Source: an uncultured Pelagibacteraceae bacterium
GTDB taxonomy: Bacteria > Pseudomonadota > Alphaproteobacteria > Pelagibacterales > Pelagibacteraceae
Length of the DNA: 64,000 bases
NCBI GenBank assembly: GCA_902598315.1
Contig: CACKBP010000004.1
Coordinates: 1 to 64,000 of the forward strand
Reading direction: 5' to 3'
Shown: positions 1 to 8,708 of the stretch, in pieces
How positions within the stretch are numbered: the stretch's first letter is position 1
Layout of the letters: every line of letters starts with the position of its first letter
Notes under the pieces: generated by a model
What the model was told of the DNA's origin: nothing
Databases searched by the model: none
Seen by the model: only the letters and a program-made list of their open reading frames with translations
Program-made: the position numbers and the translations under genes

Positions 1-1302
1 TGTTCCTTCAGATGATAAATTTTTAATTGGGTTGGTCTTAATTTGATCTGTATTTTTTAATTGATTTTTAGCTTTATTATTTGTCGAGGATGTATCAAAA
101 GTTTTTTCTTCCATTTTTTTTCCAGATAGGTTTTCTGGATCATGTATTTGAATGCTACGGCCTTCATCAACATTTTTTTGATCTGCCAAACCATTTAAGT
201 GAATTAATTGTATTACAAACATTTTAAGTGTTAAGTTTTCATTACCGACAAATTTAAGATCATCGATTGTTTTAATTGTGAGCTGCCAAAACAATCCAAT
301 ATCTTGCATATCGACATTTGCAGAATCTTGATCTATTAGTTGTGCTTCTGCCTCGGATATTGACATATCTTTTTCTATTGAGCCTAAACTTTTTTTTCGA
401 CTATAGAGATATAAAACTTCTAGAATATCATTTAAAAAATTCTTAGCATCTATTCCATCATTTATAAGTTCATTAAGTAACTGTAATGCCTCCTTTTCTT
501 TTCCATTTAAAATTTCTTTAAGCAAAGAAATCACTTTGCTTTTATCAGCAAGACCTAACATTTCTCTAATATCTTGTTCTTCTATTGTTTTACCTTTATT
601 CACTGACTGAGAGATAAGAGCTCGATCTAATAAAGAAATTGAATCTCGGACAGAACCTTCTGAGGCTCTAGCGATCAATTTAATAGCCTTCTCTGAAATA
701 TTACCTTTTTCCTTTGTTGATATATTTTTTAAGTGCTCACTTATTAACTCAACACTAACTCTCTTTAAATCAAATCTCTGACATCTAGATAAAATGGTTA
801 CAGGAATTTTCCTTACTTCTGTTGTTGCCAATATAAATTTTAAACTTGATGGTGGTTCTTCTAATGTTTTTAACAAGCCATTAAATGCTTGTTTAGATAA
901 CATATGAACTTCATCGATTATAAAGATTTTATATCGCGCACTTGTTGGACTATATTTTGAGTTCTCAATCAATTCCCTAATATCGTCGATACCTGTTTTT
1001 GAGGCTGCATCCATTTCTAAAATATCTATGTGGTTAGAACTGATAATCTCTTTACATGTAGAGCAAAAATTATCACTAGTACATTTTATTTTTGTATCTT
1101 TTAGATTATCGCAATTTAACGCCTTAGCAATCAGTCTAGCAGTTGTTGTTTTTCCAACACCTCTTATTCCTGTCAAAAGATAAGCGTTAGGAGTTTTATT
1201 AATTTTAATTGCATTAGTAATAGTTTGAGTCATAACCTCTTGTCCAATAAGGTCCTTAAACTCTTGAGGTCTATATTTTAATGCTAGAATTTTATTTTCC
1301 AT
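1..1302 (-). CDS. dnaX: DNA polymerase III subunit gamma/tau, 3' end cut by window
   Basis: Clamp-loader ATPase that loads the sliding clamp at the replication fork. The N-terminal part is complete: after MENKILALKYRPQEF comes a Walker A (GIRGVGKTT), a cysteine zinc knuckle (C..C..C, ending CSTC), a DEVH Walker B (FIIDEVHML) and the SRC sensor motif (ILSRCQRFDL). A domain III helical region follows, then a polar Asn/Lys/Ser-rich linker that runs off the left edge. The reading frame is open to base 1, so the C-terminus is missing only because of the window. The ATG at 1302 lies 4-5 bases after the SRP RNA 3' end, so both are probably on one transcript. Family assignment is secure. Confidence 0.97.
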   Translation of the reverse strand, partial: MENKILALKYRPQEFKDLIGQEVMTQTITNAIKINKTPNAYLLTGIRGVGKTTTARLIAKALNCDNLKDTKIKCTSDNFCSTCKEIISSNHIDILEMDAASKTGIDDIRELIENSKYSPTSARYKIFIIDEVHMLSKQAFNGLLKTLEEPPSSLKFILATTEVRKIPVTILSRCQRFDLKRVSVELISEHLKNISTKEKGNISEKAIKLIARASEGSVRDSISLLDRALISQSVNKGKTIEEQDIREMLGLADKSKVISLLKEILNGKEKEALQLLNELINDGIDAKNFLNDILEVLYLYSRKKSLGSIEKDMSISEAEAQLIDQDSANVDMQDIGLFWQLTIKTIDDLKFVGNENLTLKMFVIQLIHLNGLADQKNVDEGRSIQIHDPENLSGKKMEEKTFDTSSTNNKAKNQLKNTDQIKTNPIKNLSSEGT

Positions 1303-1306
1303 TTTA

Positions 1307-1397
1307 AGAGGCAGGCAACAACCTGAATAATTTTCACTACGGCTGCTTCTTTTCAGACCTGACCGGATTTATGAAACATCCACCTGATGCCAACCCC
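1307..1397 (-). ncRNA. ffs: Small SRP RNA (4.5S type)
   Basis: On the minus strand the segment carries the signal recognition particle core GGTCAGGTCTGAAAAGAAGC, which matches the conserved SRP domain IV loop that binds Ffh. The ends pair: the 5' arm GGGGTTGGCA matches the 3' arm TGCCTGCCTC in nine of ten positions counting G-U pairs, giving a roughly 91-nt hairpin. It sits directly upstream of dnaX, a gene order often seen in bacteria. Exact ends are inferred from pairing. Confidence 0.93.
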
Positions 1398-1455
1398 ATT
1401 ATGAGTATATCAAGATCAATTTAATTACTACAAGAGGAGAATCATATTTTGTGGA

Positions 1456-2301
1456 CTATTTTCGCCTAAAAGATGAAGCTTCATAAACTCCCAGAATATC
1501 TAAAGTTTCTGTGTGAAAGCTAAGTTCCTCTAAGGCTTTTTTAACTCCTGGTTGCTCCAAATGACCTTCGAGATCTAAATAAAAGTTTGCTTGATCAAAA
1601 GTATTTTTTACTGAAAAACTTTCAAGTTTTGTCAAATTTACTTGATTGGTTGCAAATCCACCCAAGCACTTATACAGCGCTGAAGGCTCACTTTTTACCC
1701 TAAAAATACAACTGGTAATAAATTTTTTATTATCATTAAATTCAGGTTGTTCGATACCTTTGCCCATTACAAGAAAACGCGTTACATTTCCTTTTTCATC
1801 TTCTATATTTTTTTCTAAAATTTTTAATTTATAGATTTTAGCAGACAATTCTGATGCAATGGCTGCAATTGTACCATCATTGCCTTCAGCTAAATCTTTA
1901 GCTGATCCAGCTGTGTCAGCAGAAATTATAGGCTTAAACTTCCTTCTATTTATTAAATTTTGACATTGGCCTATCGCTTGAGCGTGACTTCTAATAAATT
2001 TAATATTTTCAATTTTTGCATTAGGTTTACATAATAAATTATGTTCAACAGTTTGGAAATGTTCCCCATGAATTTGAAGTTTGTATTTTGGAAGCAAATA
2101 ATGAATGTCAGCTACTCTTCCTGCCAAAGAGTTTTCAATAGGTATAACAATTTTATAAGTGTGATCAGTGTATGCTTTTTTAAATGTTTCCTCAAAAGTA
2201 GCACAAGTTTTAATCTCTGCTCCTTTAAAAAGGTTTTCAGCAGCGATATGTGAATATGCTCCTAATTCTCCCTGAATTGCTATTTTCTGCACCTTAGGCA
2301 T
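1456..2301 (-). CDS. pheA: Prephenate dehydratase
   Basis: Converts prephenate to phenylpyruvate in phenylalanine synthesis. This is the stand-alone bacterial form (281 aa), without a chorismate mutase domain. The dehydratase domain spans about residues 5-180 and holds the catalytic NVTRF motif at 172-176. A C-terminal ACT domain at about 195-275 has the sequence NLTKLES, matching the phenylalanine-binding ESRP-type motif region. The ATG overlaps the end of kdsB by 8 bases, so the two are probably co-transcribed (kdsB then pheA). Confidence 0.95.
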   Translation of the reverse strand: MPKVQKIAIQGELGAYSHIAAENLFKGAEIKTCATFEETFKKAYTDHTYKIVIPIENSLAGRVADIHYLLPKYKLQIHGEHFQTVEHNLLCKPNAKIENIKFIRSHAQAIGQCQNLINRRKFKPIISADTAGSAKDLAEGNDGTIAAIASELSAKIYKLKILEKNIEDEKGNVTRFLVMGKGIEQPEFNDNKKFITSCIFRVKSEPSALYKCLGGFATNQVNLTKLESFSVKNTFDQANFYLDLEGHLEQPGVKKALEELSFHTETLDILGVYEASSFRRK

Positions 2302-3031
2302 TTTTTTCCATAATTTTCTTTATAGCGGCTAGGTCTTTCTTAGTATCAACGCTTAAAGGAATGGTGTTAATATAACCAACATGAATTGACATATTGCTTT
2401 CCATAGCTCTAAGTTGCTCTAGCTTTCTCTCTAATTCAAGTTTAGATCTTTTTAAGCTTACATACCTTATCAAAGCTTTATTAGTAAAGGCATAAATTCC
2501 TATATGATGGTAGGGAATATACTTTGTGTTTGTTTTAACTCTAATAAAATCCTGGGCTTCACTAAACATTCCTACCCTCATTTTTTCTTTAACTAAAACT
2601 TTTACAATATTTGGATCTTCGATCTCAGAGCCAGACTTAAATTCACTTGCTAAAGTTCCAATATCACAATTACCTTTTTCCATATACACTATTAAATCTT
2701 TAATTGCTTTAGGATTAATATTAGGCATATCCCCCTGAAGATTAACTATTATTTTCATATCGTAATTTAAATAATCTTTAAACGCTTCATGGACCCTATC
2801 TGTTCCTGTTTCATGTTTTTGGGATGTTTTTATTACTTTACCGCCATAATTTTTTACTACATCCAATATTTTCTGGTCTGGCGATGCTACAAATACTTCC
2901 CCCGCATTAGATTTTTTTGCTGCATCATAAACATGAAGAATCATGGGTTTATTATTTATAATTTTTAAGGGTTTGTTTGGCAGTCTTTGAGCATTTAATC
3001 TCGATGGTATTATAATTGCAGTTTTATTCAT
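2294..3031 (-). CDS. kdsB: 3-deoxy-manno-octulosonate cytidylyltransferase
   Basis: Activates KDO with CTP for lipopolysaccharide inner-core synthesis. The N-terminus IIIPSRLNAQRLPNKPL is the nucleotide-binding signature, and NLQGDMP corresponds to the QGDEP metal/nucleotide loop. I start it at the ATG at 3031, giving about 245 aa with the usual short lead into the IIPSR motif. An in-frame TTG at 3049 would add six residues, but it lies inside a small inverted repeat (GCGTC-CCAAC-GACGC, 3041-3055). kdsD lies elsewhere in this window (30985), so two KDO pathway steps are present. Confidence 0.93.
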   Translation of the reverse strand: MNKTAIIIPSRLNAQRLPNKPLKIINNKPMILHVYDAAKKSNAGEVFVASPDQKILDVVKNYGGKVIKTSQKHETGTDRVHEAFKDYLNYDMKIIVNLQGDMPNINPKAIKDLIVYMEKGNCDIGTLASEFKSGSEIEDPNIVKVLVKEKMRVGMFSEAQDFIRVKTNTKYIPYHHIGIYAFTNKALIRYVSLKRSKLELERKLEQLRAMESNMSIHVGYINTIPLSVDTKKDLAAIKKIMEKNA

Positions 3032-3127
3032 ATTAATTATGCGTCCCAACGACGCAAAAAAATTTTGTAATTTTAAGTTTTTTTTATAAAACTCATGTTA
3101 TATGTCTTATGAGTACTTACCAAAAAT

Positions 3128-3673
3128 ATGGACAGTTTTGAATTAAATAAAATAATAGCAGCAGTTTTACTTACTGCATTAATAATCATTGGTATTGGAA
3201 AATTCGCGGACATTCTATTTTATGTAGAAAAGCCAAAAGTGTCTGCTTACAAAGTTGAGGGCTTAGAAGTTGCATCAACTACAAGCACTACAGATACCAA
3301 AGAAAAAGTTTTAGAAGTTGTTGATATAAAACAATTGCTAGCAATGGGTGACTTAGCTCATGGGGAAAAAGTTTTTAAAAAGTGTAGCGCTTGTCATATG
3401 ATTGCTGCAGGCGGAAAAAACATGATAGGTCCAAATTTGTGGAATGTAATTGGTAGAACTGCTGGGTCGGTAAATGATTATAAATATTCTAAAGCAATGG
3501 TAGCTTATGGCAAAGAATGGTCCTTCGAAGAGATGAATAGTTATTTAATCAAACCACAGGCTTATATTAAAGGAACTAAAATGGCTTTTGCGGGACTTAG
3601 AAAAGAAAAAGATAGAGCATCAGTTATTTTATATATGAATTCCAAAGGGGATAATCCGAAACCTTTACCTTAA
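3128..3673 (+). CDS. Membrane-anchored class I cytochrome c (CycM-like)
   Basis: Electron carrier in the respiratory chain facing the periplasm. One N-terminal transmembrane helix at about residues 8-30 acts as the anchor. A low-complexity Ser/Thr/Val linker (about 40-65) follows, then a cytochrome c fold with CSACH haem attachment (C86, C89, H90) and the axial methionine M152 in TKMAF. The layout matches alphaproteobacterial CycM / cytochrome c552, which shuttles electrons from the bc1 complex to terminal oxidases; that role is inferred from family. It converges on argF, and the two stops share one TTAA. Confidence 0.9.
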   Translation: MDSFELNKIIAAVLLTALIIIGIGKFADILFYVEKPKVSAYKVEGLEVASTTSTTDTKEKVLEVVDIKQLLAMGDLAHGEKVFKKCSACHMIAAGGKNMIGPNLWNVIGRTAGSVNDYKYSKAMVAYGKEWSFEEMNSYLIKPQAYIKGTKMAFAGLRKEKDRASVILYMNSKGDNPKPLP

Positions 3674-4596
3674 TCAAGACACCATTTTATTATACTTTTT
3701 TGAGCGTGAACTCTGTTTAAGGCTTGTCTCCAAACAACTGATTGTTTTCCATCTATTACCTCGTTCGTCACCTCTTCCCCTCTCCCAACGGGTAGACAAT
3801 GCATAAAAATAGCGTCTGAATTAGCCTTGCTCATTAATTTTTTATTTACTTGATAAGGTTTTAAAGTTTTCTTTTTAGAATTTTTATTTACTTTGTCATT
3901 CATTGAAATCCATTTATCGGTCATGACGCAGTCTGCGCCTGTAGCAGCTTCTAGAGGTTTGGAAGTAATTGTTAATTTTACTTTCTCCTTTCTTGCTAGT
4001 TTTAACATACTCTTATTTGGAGAATATTTTTTTGGACAACCAATATTAAGTTTAAAATTAAATTTCCCAGCAGCCTCTATTAAAGAATTTGACATATTAT
4101 TATTACCATCTCCAATCCAAGAAACAGTTTTACCCTTAATAGAGCCATTACTTTCTTCGTAAGTAAGAATATCAGACATAATTTGACATGGATGGCTCAA
4201 ATCTGAAAGGCCATTAATTATTGGAATGTCTAAATGCTTTCCGAACTCCTCTAAATTTTTATGAGATGAAGTTCTCAACATAATGATATCGACATACTCC
4301 GATAAAACTTTTGCCGTATCTTTTAAAGACTCCTCTCCTTTGCCGTAATGTATGCCATCTGGATTTAAAATAATTGATGATCCTCCTAATTGTTTAACTG
4401 CTATATCAAATGACATTCTTGTTCTTGTTGAGGGTTTCTCGAAAATCATAGCCATCGACTTACCTTCAAAGGGCTTATCTTCATCGGGCGCAGATTTATT
4501 TAATCCAGATCTATTTTGTTTTCTCTTTTTTGCTTCTTCAATAATCGCTCTAAGCTCTACTGATGAGCAGTCAGAGATATTTATAAAGTTTTTCAT
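3670..4596 (-). CDS. argF: Ornithine carbamoyltransferase
   Basis: Transfers carbamoyl phosphate to ornithine to make citrulline in arginine synthesis. Signatures seen are STRTR (56-60) for carbamoyl phosphate, HPCQ (135-138), the ornithine-side D-x-W-x-SM motif (DKWISM) and HCLP (266-269) with the catalytic cysteine. At 308 aa it has family length. The ATG at 4596 immediately follows the argD stop at 4597, so argD-argF is an operon. It ends in a shared TTAA with the convergent cytochrome gene. Confidence 0.96.
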   Translation of the reverse strand: MKNFINISDCSSVELRAIIEEAKKRKQNRSGLNKSAPDEDKPFEGKSMAMIFEKPSTRTRMSFDIAVKQLGGSSIILNPDGIHYGKGEESLKDTAKVLSEYVDIIMLRTSSHKNLEEFGKHLDIPIINGLSDLSHPCQIMSDILTYEESNGSIKGKTVSWIGDGNNNMSNSLIEAAGKFNFKLNIGCPKKYSPNKSMLKLARKEKVKLTITSKPLEAATGADCVMTDKWISMNDKVNKNSKKKTLKPYQVNKKLMSKANSDAIFMHCLPVGRGEEVTNEVIDGKQSVVWRQALNRVHAQKSIIKWCLD

Positions 4597-5760
4597 TTAA
4601 AATTTTTTGCAAACTTTCTCTATTATTTTTAAACCTAAGTTTATCTCGCTCTTTGTTACATTCAAAGGAGGCAAAAGTCTGACAACATTTTCAGCAGCTC
4701 TTACTGTCAATAAATTATTATCTAAAAGTTTTTGAATAAATTTAGCTTGATTTACTTGAAGACAGAGTCCAATGAGTAGTCCTTTACCTCTAACTTCTTT
4801 AATAATCTTAGGATACTTATTTTTGATTTTATTAAGTTGATTTACAAAATATTTTCCATTTTTGCTTACATTATTTAAGAAACCTTTTTTAAACATGATG
4901 TCCATGACTGCATTTCCGGCGCTCATTGCTAATGGGTTTCCTCCAAATGTTGATCCGTGAGTCCCTGGCTTCATGCCTGATGCTACTTTTTTATTAACTA
5001 AAACTGCACCTATTGGAAAGCCACCGCCAATCCCTTTTGCTATTGGAACGATATCAGGTTTGATTTTTGCGTATTCAAAAGCAAAAAATTTGCCACTTCT
5101 TCCAATTCCACATTGTACTTCATCAAGAATTAATAAAATTTTTTTCTTATTACATAGTTTTCTTAAGCCCTTTAGGCAAAAATCTGGAATAACTTTAATG
5201 CCCCCTTCTCCCATAATTGTCTCGACCATGATTGCTGCTGTTCTGCTGGTTATAGCTTTTTCTAAACCTTTGTGGTCACCAAAGTTAAAGTGATCAAAAC
5301 CGTCTACTTTAGGTTTGAAGCCTTCAATTGCTTTTTTACTATTGCTGGCAAATATAGCTGCGATAGTTCTTCCATGGAAACTATTATTTATACAAAGAAC
5401 TCTATTTTTTCTTGGTTGACCTTTTGAATAAAAATATCTTCTAGCAAATTTAATAGCGGCTTCTGTCGCTTCGGCACCTGAATTTTGAAAAGTTACGTAA
5501 TCAGCAAATGTTTTTTGGGCTAATCTTTTTGCTAATCTCTCTTGCTCAGGAATAGTGAAAACGTTTGAAACATGCCATAATTTTTTAGATTGTTTATTAA
5601 TAGACCTAATTAAGTGGTCATTAGCATGACCAAGGCAATTTACAGCGATACCTTGTACAAAATCTAAATATTTTTTTCCATTTGTTGTATATAAGAAACT
5701 TCCTTTTCCCTTGGAAAAAGAGATTTTCTTTCTATTATAAGTATTTAAAATTTTACTCAT
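4597..5760 (-). CDS. argD: Acetylornithine aminotransferase
   Basis: PLP-dependent class III aminotransferase of arginine synthesis, and possibly of lysine synthesis as in other bacteria. Seen: NSGAEATE substrate/PLP phosphate loop (93-100), SFHGRT (127-132), the DEVQ cofactor motif (213-216) and the Schiff-base lysine K242 in AKGIGGG. Length is 387 aa. It overlaps the upstream ABC-2 permease gene by the ATGA pattern at 5757-5760 and leads directly into argF. Confidence 0.95.
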   Translation of the reverse strand: MSKILNTYNRKKISFSKGKGSFLYTTNGKKYLDFVQGIAVNCLGHANDHLIRSINKQSKKLWHVSNVFTIPEQERLAKRLAQKTFADYVTFQNSGAEATEAAIKFARRYFYSKGQPRKNRVLCINNSFHGRTIAAIFASNSKKAIEGFKPKVDGFDHFNFGDHKGLEKAITSRTAAIMVETIMGEGGIKVIPDFCLKGLRKLCNKKKILLILDEVQCGIGRSGKFFAFEYAKIKPDIVPIAKGIGGGFPIGAVLVNKKVASGMKPGTHGSTFGGNPLAMSAGNAVMDIMFKKGFLNNVSKNGKYFVNQLNKIKNKYPKIIKEVRGKGLLIGLCLQVNQAKFIQKLLDNNLLTVRAAENVVRLLPPLNVTKSEINLGLKIIEKVCKKF

Positions 5761-6569
5761 GATTTTATTTTATAGCCTTTTTTATACAATAAATAACAAA
5801 CAAGCCAGCTAACAAAGCTCAAGACAGTTAAATATACTAAACCAATAGAAATTGAACCATCTGAAGTGCCAATAAAACTATACCTAAAACCATCAATCAT
5901 ATAAAAAAACGGATTAACTTTACTTACTGCTTGCAAAAAGTCAGGGAGTCTCTCTATTGAATAAAAAGTGCCTGATAAGAAAGATAATGGAACTATTACA
6001 AAATTAGTAACTGTTGCCATATGATCGAATTTTTCAGCCCATAATCCAGCAATTATTCCGATGTTTCCTAAAACAAAAGAAGAAAGCAAAGTAAAGGCTA
6101 TAAGTGTTAAATAGTTTTTGATTTCAATATCTATAATTAATTTAAATACAATAATTGAAACTATTCCGATTAATAAACTTCTTGTTACAGCTGCAAGTGA
6201 AACTGAGATGGTAACTTCTCCAGCAGATAAGGGAGCAAATAATAAATCAACTATAGTTCCATCAATTTTCTTAATCATAAAAGATGATGAGGAATGTGAA
6301 AAAGATTGCTGAATTACCTGCATAGAAATCAACCCTGGCGCTAAAAAAGTTATAAAAGGCACTCCAAGTACATCGCCTCTATCTGCTCCAATAGCTAAAG
6401 ATAAAACAAGTAAAAACAGTAAAGATGAAACTAGTGGGGAAAAAATAGTTTGTATCCACACAATTAAGAATCTTAGAACTTCTTTTTTATATAAAGTCCA
6501 TGTTCCGTACCAATTAACCAATCCAAATCTTCTTTTTCCAATTTTATATTTTTTCGAAATTTCAACCAT
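5757..6569 (-). CDS. ABC-2 type transporter permease
   Basis: Inner-membrane export permease of 270 aa with about six hydrophobic segments and the ABC-2 family pattern (LAPGLISMQVIQQSF near residue 75; PLSFLSGTFYSIERLP near residue 195). Members export polysaccharides, lipids or drugs; the substrate cannot be read here. No partner ATPase gene is adjacent, so it must pair with an ATPase elsewhere. It is the first gene of the argD-argF transcript and is divergent from gcrA. Confidence 0.85.
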   Translation of the reverse strand: MVEISKKYKIGKRRFGLVNWYGTWTLYKKEVLRFLIVWIQTIFSPLVSSLLFLLVLSLAIGADRGDVLGVPFITFLAPGLISMQVIQQSFSHSSSSFMIKKIDGTIVDLLFAPLSAGEVTISVSLAAVTRSLLIGIVSIIVFKLIIDIEIKNYLTLIAFTLLSSFVLGNIGIIAGLWAEKFDHMATVTNFVIVPLSFLSGTFYSIERLPDFLQAVSKVNPFFYMIDGFRYSFIGTSDGSISIGLVYLTVLSFVSWLVCYLLYKKGYKIKS

Positions 6570-6705
6570 TGATAGTCTTATAACCTGTTATTAAAAAAAC
6601 TGTGCAAAACTAAATCTACTCACAGCTTTGATGCGTTTTAATGTTTTAAACCCCAATATTATGCCCTAAGTTTTTAATAATTACTAAATATTGTAATTAT
6701 ATACT

Positions 6706-7200
6706 ATGAGTTGGACAGAAGAAAAAGTCGCTAAATTAAAAGAACTCTGGTCTAAAGGGCATACTGCAAGTCAGATAGCCGAAGCATTAGGTGACACCAC
6801 TAGAAACGCAGTAATTGGAAAAGCTCATAGGTTAAATTTAGAAGCTAGAGCCCCTTCCAAGCAATCGAATTCGCCTAGAACCAATGATAATAAGCAGATT
6901 AGAAGGGGTCCAGCGCCCACATCAAGAAAAGCTAAATTTCAATCAATATTATTAGATAAAAACTTCGAGCCAGAAAACCCTAAATCATTGGAAGAACTTA
7001 CTGATGAAACGTGCAAGTGGCCTATAGGTCATCCAAATGAGGAGAAATTCTATTTTTGCGGTAGAAAGCCTGAAGGAGATTTTCCTTATTGCAAACTTCA
7101 TGTTTTGTATGCCTTTCAACCTAAAAATCAAAAAGACGACGATCTTGGTGATGAGATACCAGAATTTATCGAGAAAAAAGTTAAAGCCTCGTCTGGTTAA
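6706..7200 (+). CDS. gcrA: GcrA cell-cycle regulator
   Basis: Alphaproteobacterial transcription factor that acts with sigma70 at promoters carrying methylated GANTC sites (known from Caulobacter). The N-terminal helix-turn-helix begins MSWTEEKVAKLKELW and includes TRNAVIGKAHRL (about 33-45). The C-terminus has the conserved Cys/His pattern CKWPIG..., FCG..., YCKLH. Length is 164 aa, family-typical. The linker (about 50-85) is polar and probably disordered. No Shine-Dalgarno sequence is visible before the ATG. Confidence 0.95.
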   Translation: MSWTEEKVAKLKELWSKGHTASQIAEALGDTTRNAVIGKAHRLNLEARAPSKQSNSPRTNDNKQIRRGPAPTSRKAKFQSILLDKNFEPENPKSLEELTDETCKWPIGHPNEEKFYFCGRKPEGDFPYCKLHVLYAFQPKNQKDDDLGDEIPEFIEKKVKASSG

Positions 7201-7233
7201 CAAAACTTTAACATTACAATCATATAATTGATT

Positions 7234-7461
7234 ATGAAGTTTATTAAAAAATACCTTAAATGGTTAAGTACTTTTTTAGTTCTTACAGGTATTTTATTAA
7301 CAAATTTGAATATGTATCCAGTAAATATAATGTTTCATGGAGCGGGAGTTGTTGGTTGGACAATTGCAGGTTTTATTTCTAAGGATAAAGCAATATTAAC
7401 CAATTTTGGGTTACAGATTCCATTATTTATTATTGGTTTTTATCAAATTTTGGTTCCGTAA
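7234..7461 (+). CDS. Small two-helix membrane protein, unknown function
   Basis: About 75 aa, starting at ATG 7234; an in-frame TTG two codons earlier is less likely. Two hydrophobic segments are visible: about residues 10-28, and 35-55 with GAGVVGWTIAGF, followed by a third hydrophobic stretch at the C-terminus. No catalytic motif was recognised. It follows gcrA by 33 bases and precedes arsC by 26 bases on the same strand, so co-transcription is likely. I know of no function. Confidence 0.65.
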   Translation: MKFIKKYLKWLSTFLVLTGILLTNLNMYPVNIMFHGAGVVGWTIAGFISKDKAILTNFGLQIPLFIIGFYQILVP

Positions 7462-7487
7462 GTCCGGGACACTTCAATACATTTTTT

Positions 7488-7931
7488 ATGAGGAAAATAA
7501 AAACAATATTATTTGTTTGTACTGGAAACTCTGCGAGAAGCATAATAGCGGAAAGTATTGTAAACAATAATTTCCGAAATCAATTCATCGCATTTAGCGC
7601 TGGAAGTAATCCTTCAGGGAAAATCAATCCCTACATTAAAGAGTATCTAGAAGGAAAAAAATTTAATTTAGCCACGTATTATTCGAAAAATTTTGATGAA
7701 TTTTTAAAAAATGATATTGATATTGATTACGTGATTACAGTTTGTAATAACGCCAATAAAGAAGTTTGTCCTGTATGGCCCAAAAAAAAAACCATTACGC
7801 ACTGGGACATCGCGGACCCTGTTGAAAAAATTAAAAAAACTAAAAATAAAGATAAAATAAATTTAATAGCTGAAGAAACTTATAATATAATTAATGAAAA
7901 AATTAAACATTGGGTAAAAAATGAAAAGTAA
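7488..7931 (+). CDS. arsC: Arsenate reductase, low-molecular-weight phosphatase type
   Basis: Reduces arsenate to arsenite using thiol chemistry. The LMW-PTPase P-loop CTGNSARS starts at C11. The thioredoxin-coupled ArsC pattern has further cysteines C86 (VITVCNNAN) and C94 (EVCPVWP), then HWDIADP with the acid/base Asp near residue 110. Length is 147 aa. The stop overlaps the start of the aquaporin-like gene by 11 bases, so they are translationally linked. No ArsR repressor is next to it. Confidence 0.88.
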   Translation: MRKIKTILFVCTGNSARSIIAESIVNNNFRNQFIAFSAGSNPSGKINPYIKEYLEGKKFNLATYYSKNFDEFLKNDIDIDYVITVCNNANKEVCPVWPKKKTITHWDIADPVEKIKKTKNKDKINLIAEETYNIINEKIKHWVKNEK

Positions 7932-8568
7932 AAAGATATTTATTGGTGAATTTATAGGAAGTTGTTTTTTAGTCATGATTATTGTTGGTTCAGGTATTAT
8001 GGCTCAAAATCTAACTGATGATATCGCTGTAATGTTAATAGCGAATACTTTAGCTACAGGTGCAGGATTATTTGTTCTGATTACTTCAATCGGTGATATC
8101 TCCGGCGCACATTTCAATCCTGTCGTTACTTTAGCAATGTATTTTACCAACAAGATTAAAAAAAATTTAATTATCACTTATATTTCTGCTCAAATCTTAG
8201 GTTGCATGTTAGGGGTAATGTTAGCAAATTTTATGTTTGATCTTCCTTTGTTGCAGCTTTCACAGAAGATTAGACCTGGAATAAATATTTTTACAGCTGA
8301 GATCATTGCAACTTTTGGATTAATTTTTGTAATATTTGGATCTTTAAAGAGCGGCAAACTTGCGGTCGCTTCATCAGTAGCTACTTTTATAACAGCGGGG
8401 TATTGGTTTACCTCTTCAACTTCTTTTGCAAATCCAGCGGTAGCAATCGCAAGAACTTTTACAGACACATTTACTGGAATTAATTACTTAAATACTCCTA
8501 GCTATATCATTGCTGAGATGCTTGGTGGAATATTGGCTGTCTATTTAATCAGAAAAATTATTTTGTAA
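7921..8568 (+). CDS. Aquaglyceroporin-like channel, probable arsenite exit route (AqpS-like)
   Basis: MIP-family channel of 215 aa with six predicted helices. The two pore loops carry NPV (N66) and NPA (N171), with the selectivity-filter arginine at R178. It overlaps arsC. In Sinorhizobium meliloti the aqpS-arsC pairing lets arsenite flow out passively; the same role is inferred here from context. Plain glycerol or water transport remains possible. Confidence 0.85.
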   Translation: MKSKKIFIGEFIGSCFLVMIIVGSGIMAQNLTDDIAVMLIANTLATGAGLFVLITSIGDISGAHFNPVVTLAMYFTNKIKKNLIITYISAQILGCMLGVMLANFMFDLPLLQLSQKIRPGINIFTAEIIATFGLIFVIFGSLKSGKLAVASSVATFITAGYWFTSSTSFANPAVAIARTFTDTFTGINYLNTPSYIIAEMLGGILAVYLIRKIIL

Positions 8569-8576
8569 TTGGAGGC

Positions 8577-8607
8577 CAGCCCAAGGAAATATTGATACCT
8601 TGGGCTG
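8577..8607. terminator. 10-bp inverted repeat in convergent gap (possible transcript end)
   Basis: CAGCCCAAGG and CCTTGGGCTG form a perfect 10-bp stem with an 11-nt loop, between the convergent genes aqpS and ppx. No U-run follows on either strand, so it is not a textbook intrinsic terminator. A further GGGCT copy at 8609-8613 could compete for pairing. The rest of the gap to 8708 is AT-rich, with a weaker CAGT/ACTG hairpin near 8630-8643. Confidence 0.45.
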
Positions 8608-8708
8608 ATGGGCTAATTAATTAACAACACAGTTGGGAGACTGTTAATCAGTTAATAATATATAAATGCTAAAAAAATATTTAAATTAAGTTAAAGATTT
8701 ATTAATTT

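Noticed and set aside
3041..3055. GCGTC/GACGC inverted repeat before kdsB as a terminator
   Set aside because: Only 5 bp and not followed by a T-run in either direction; noted only because it argues against the TTG start.
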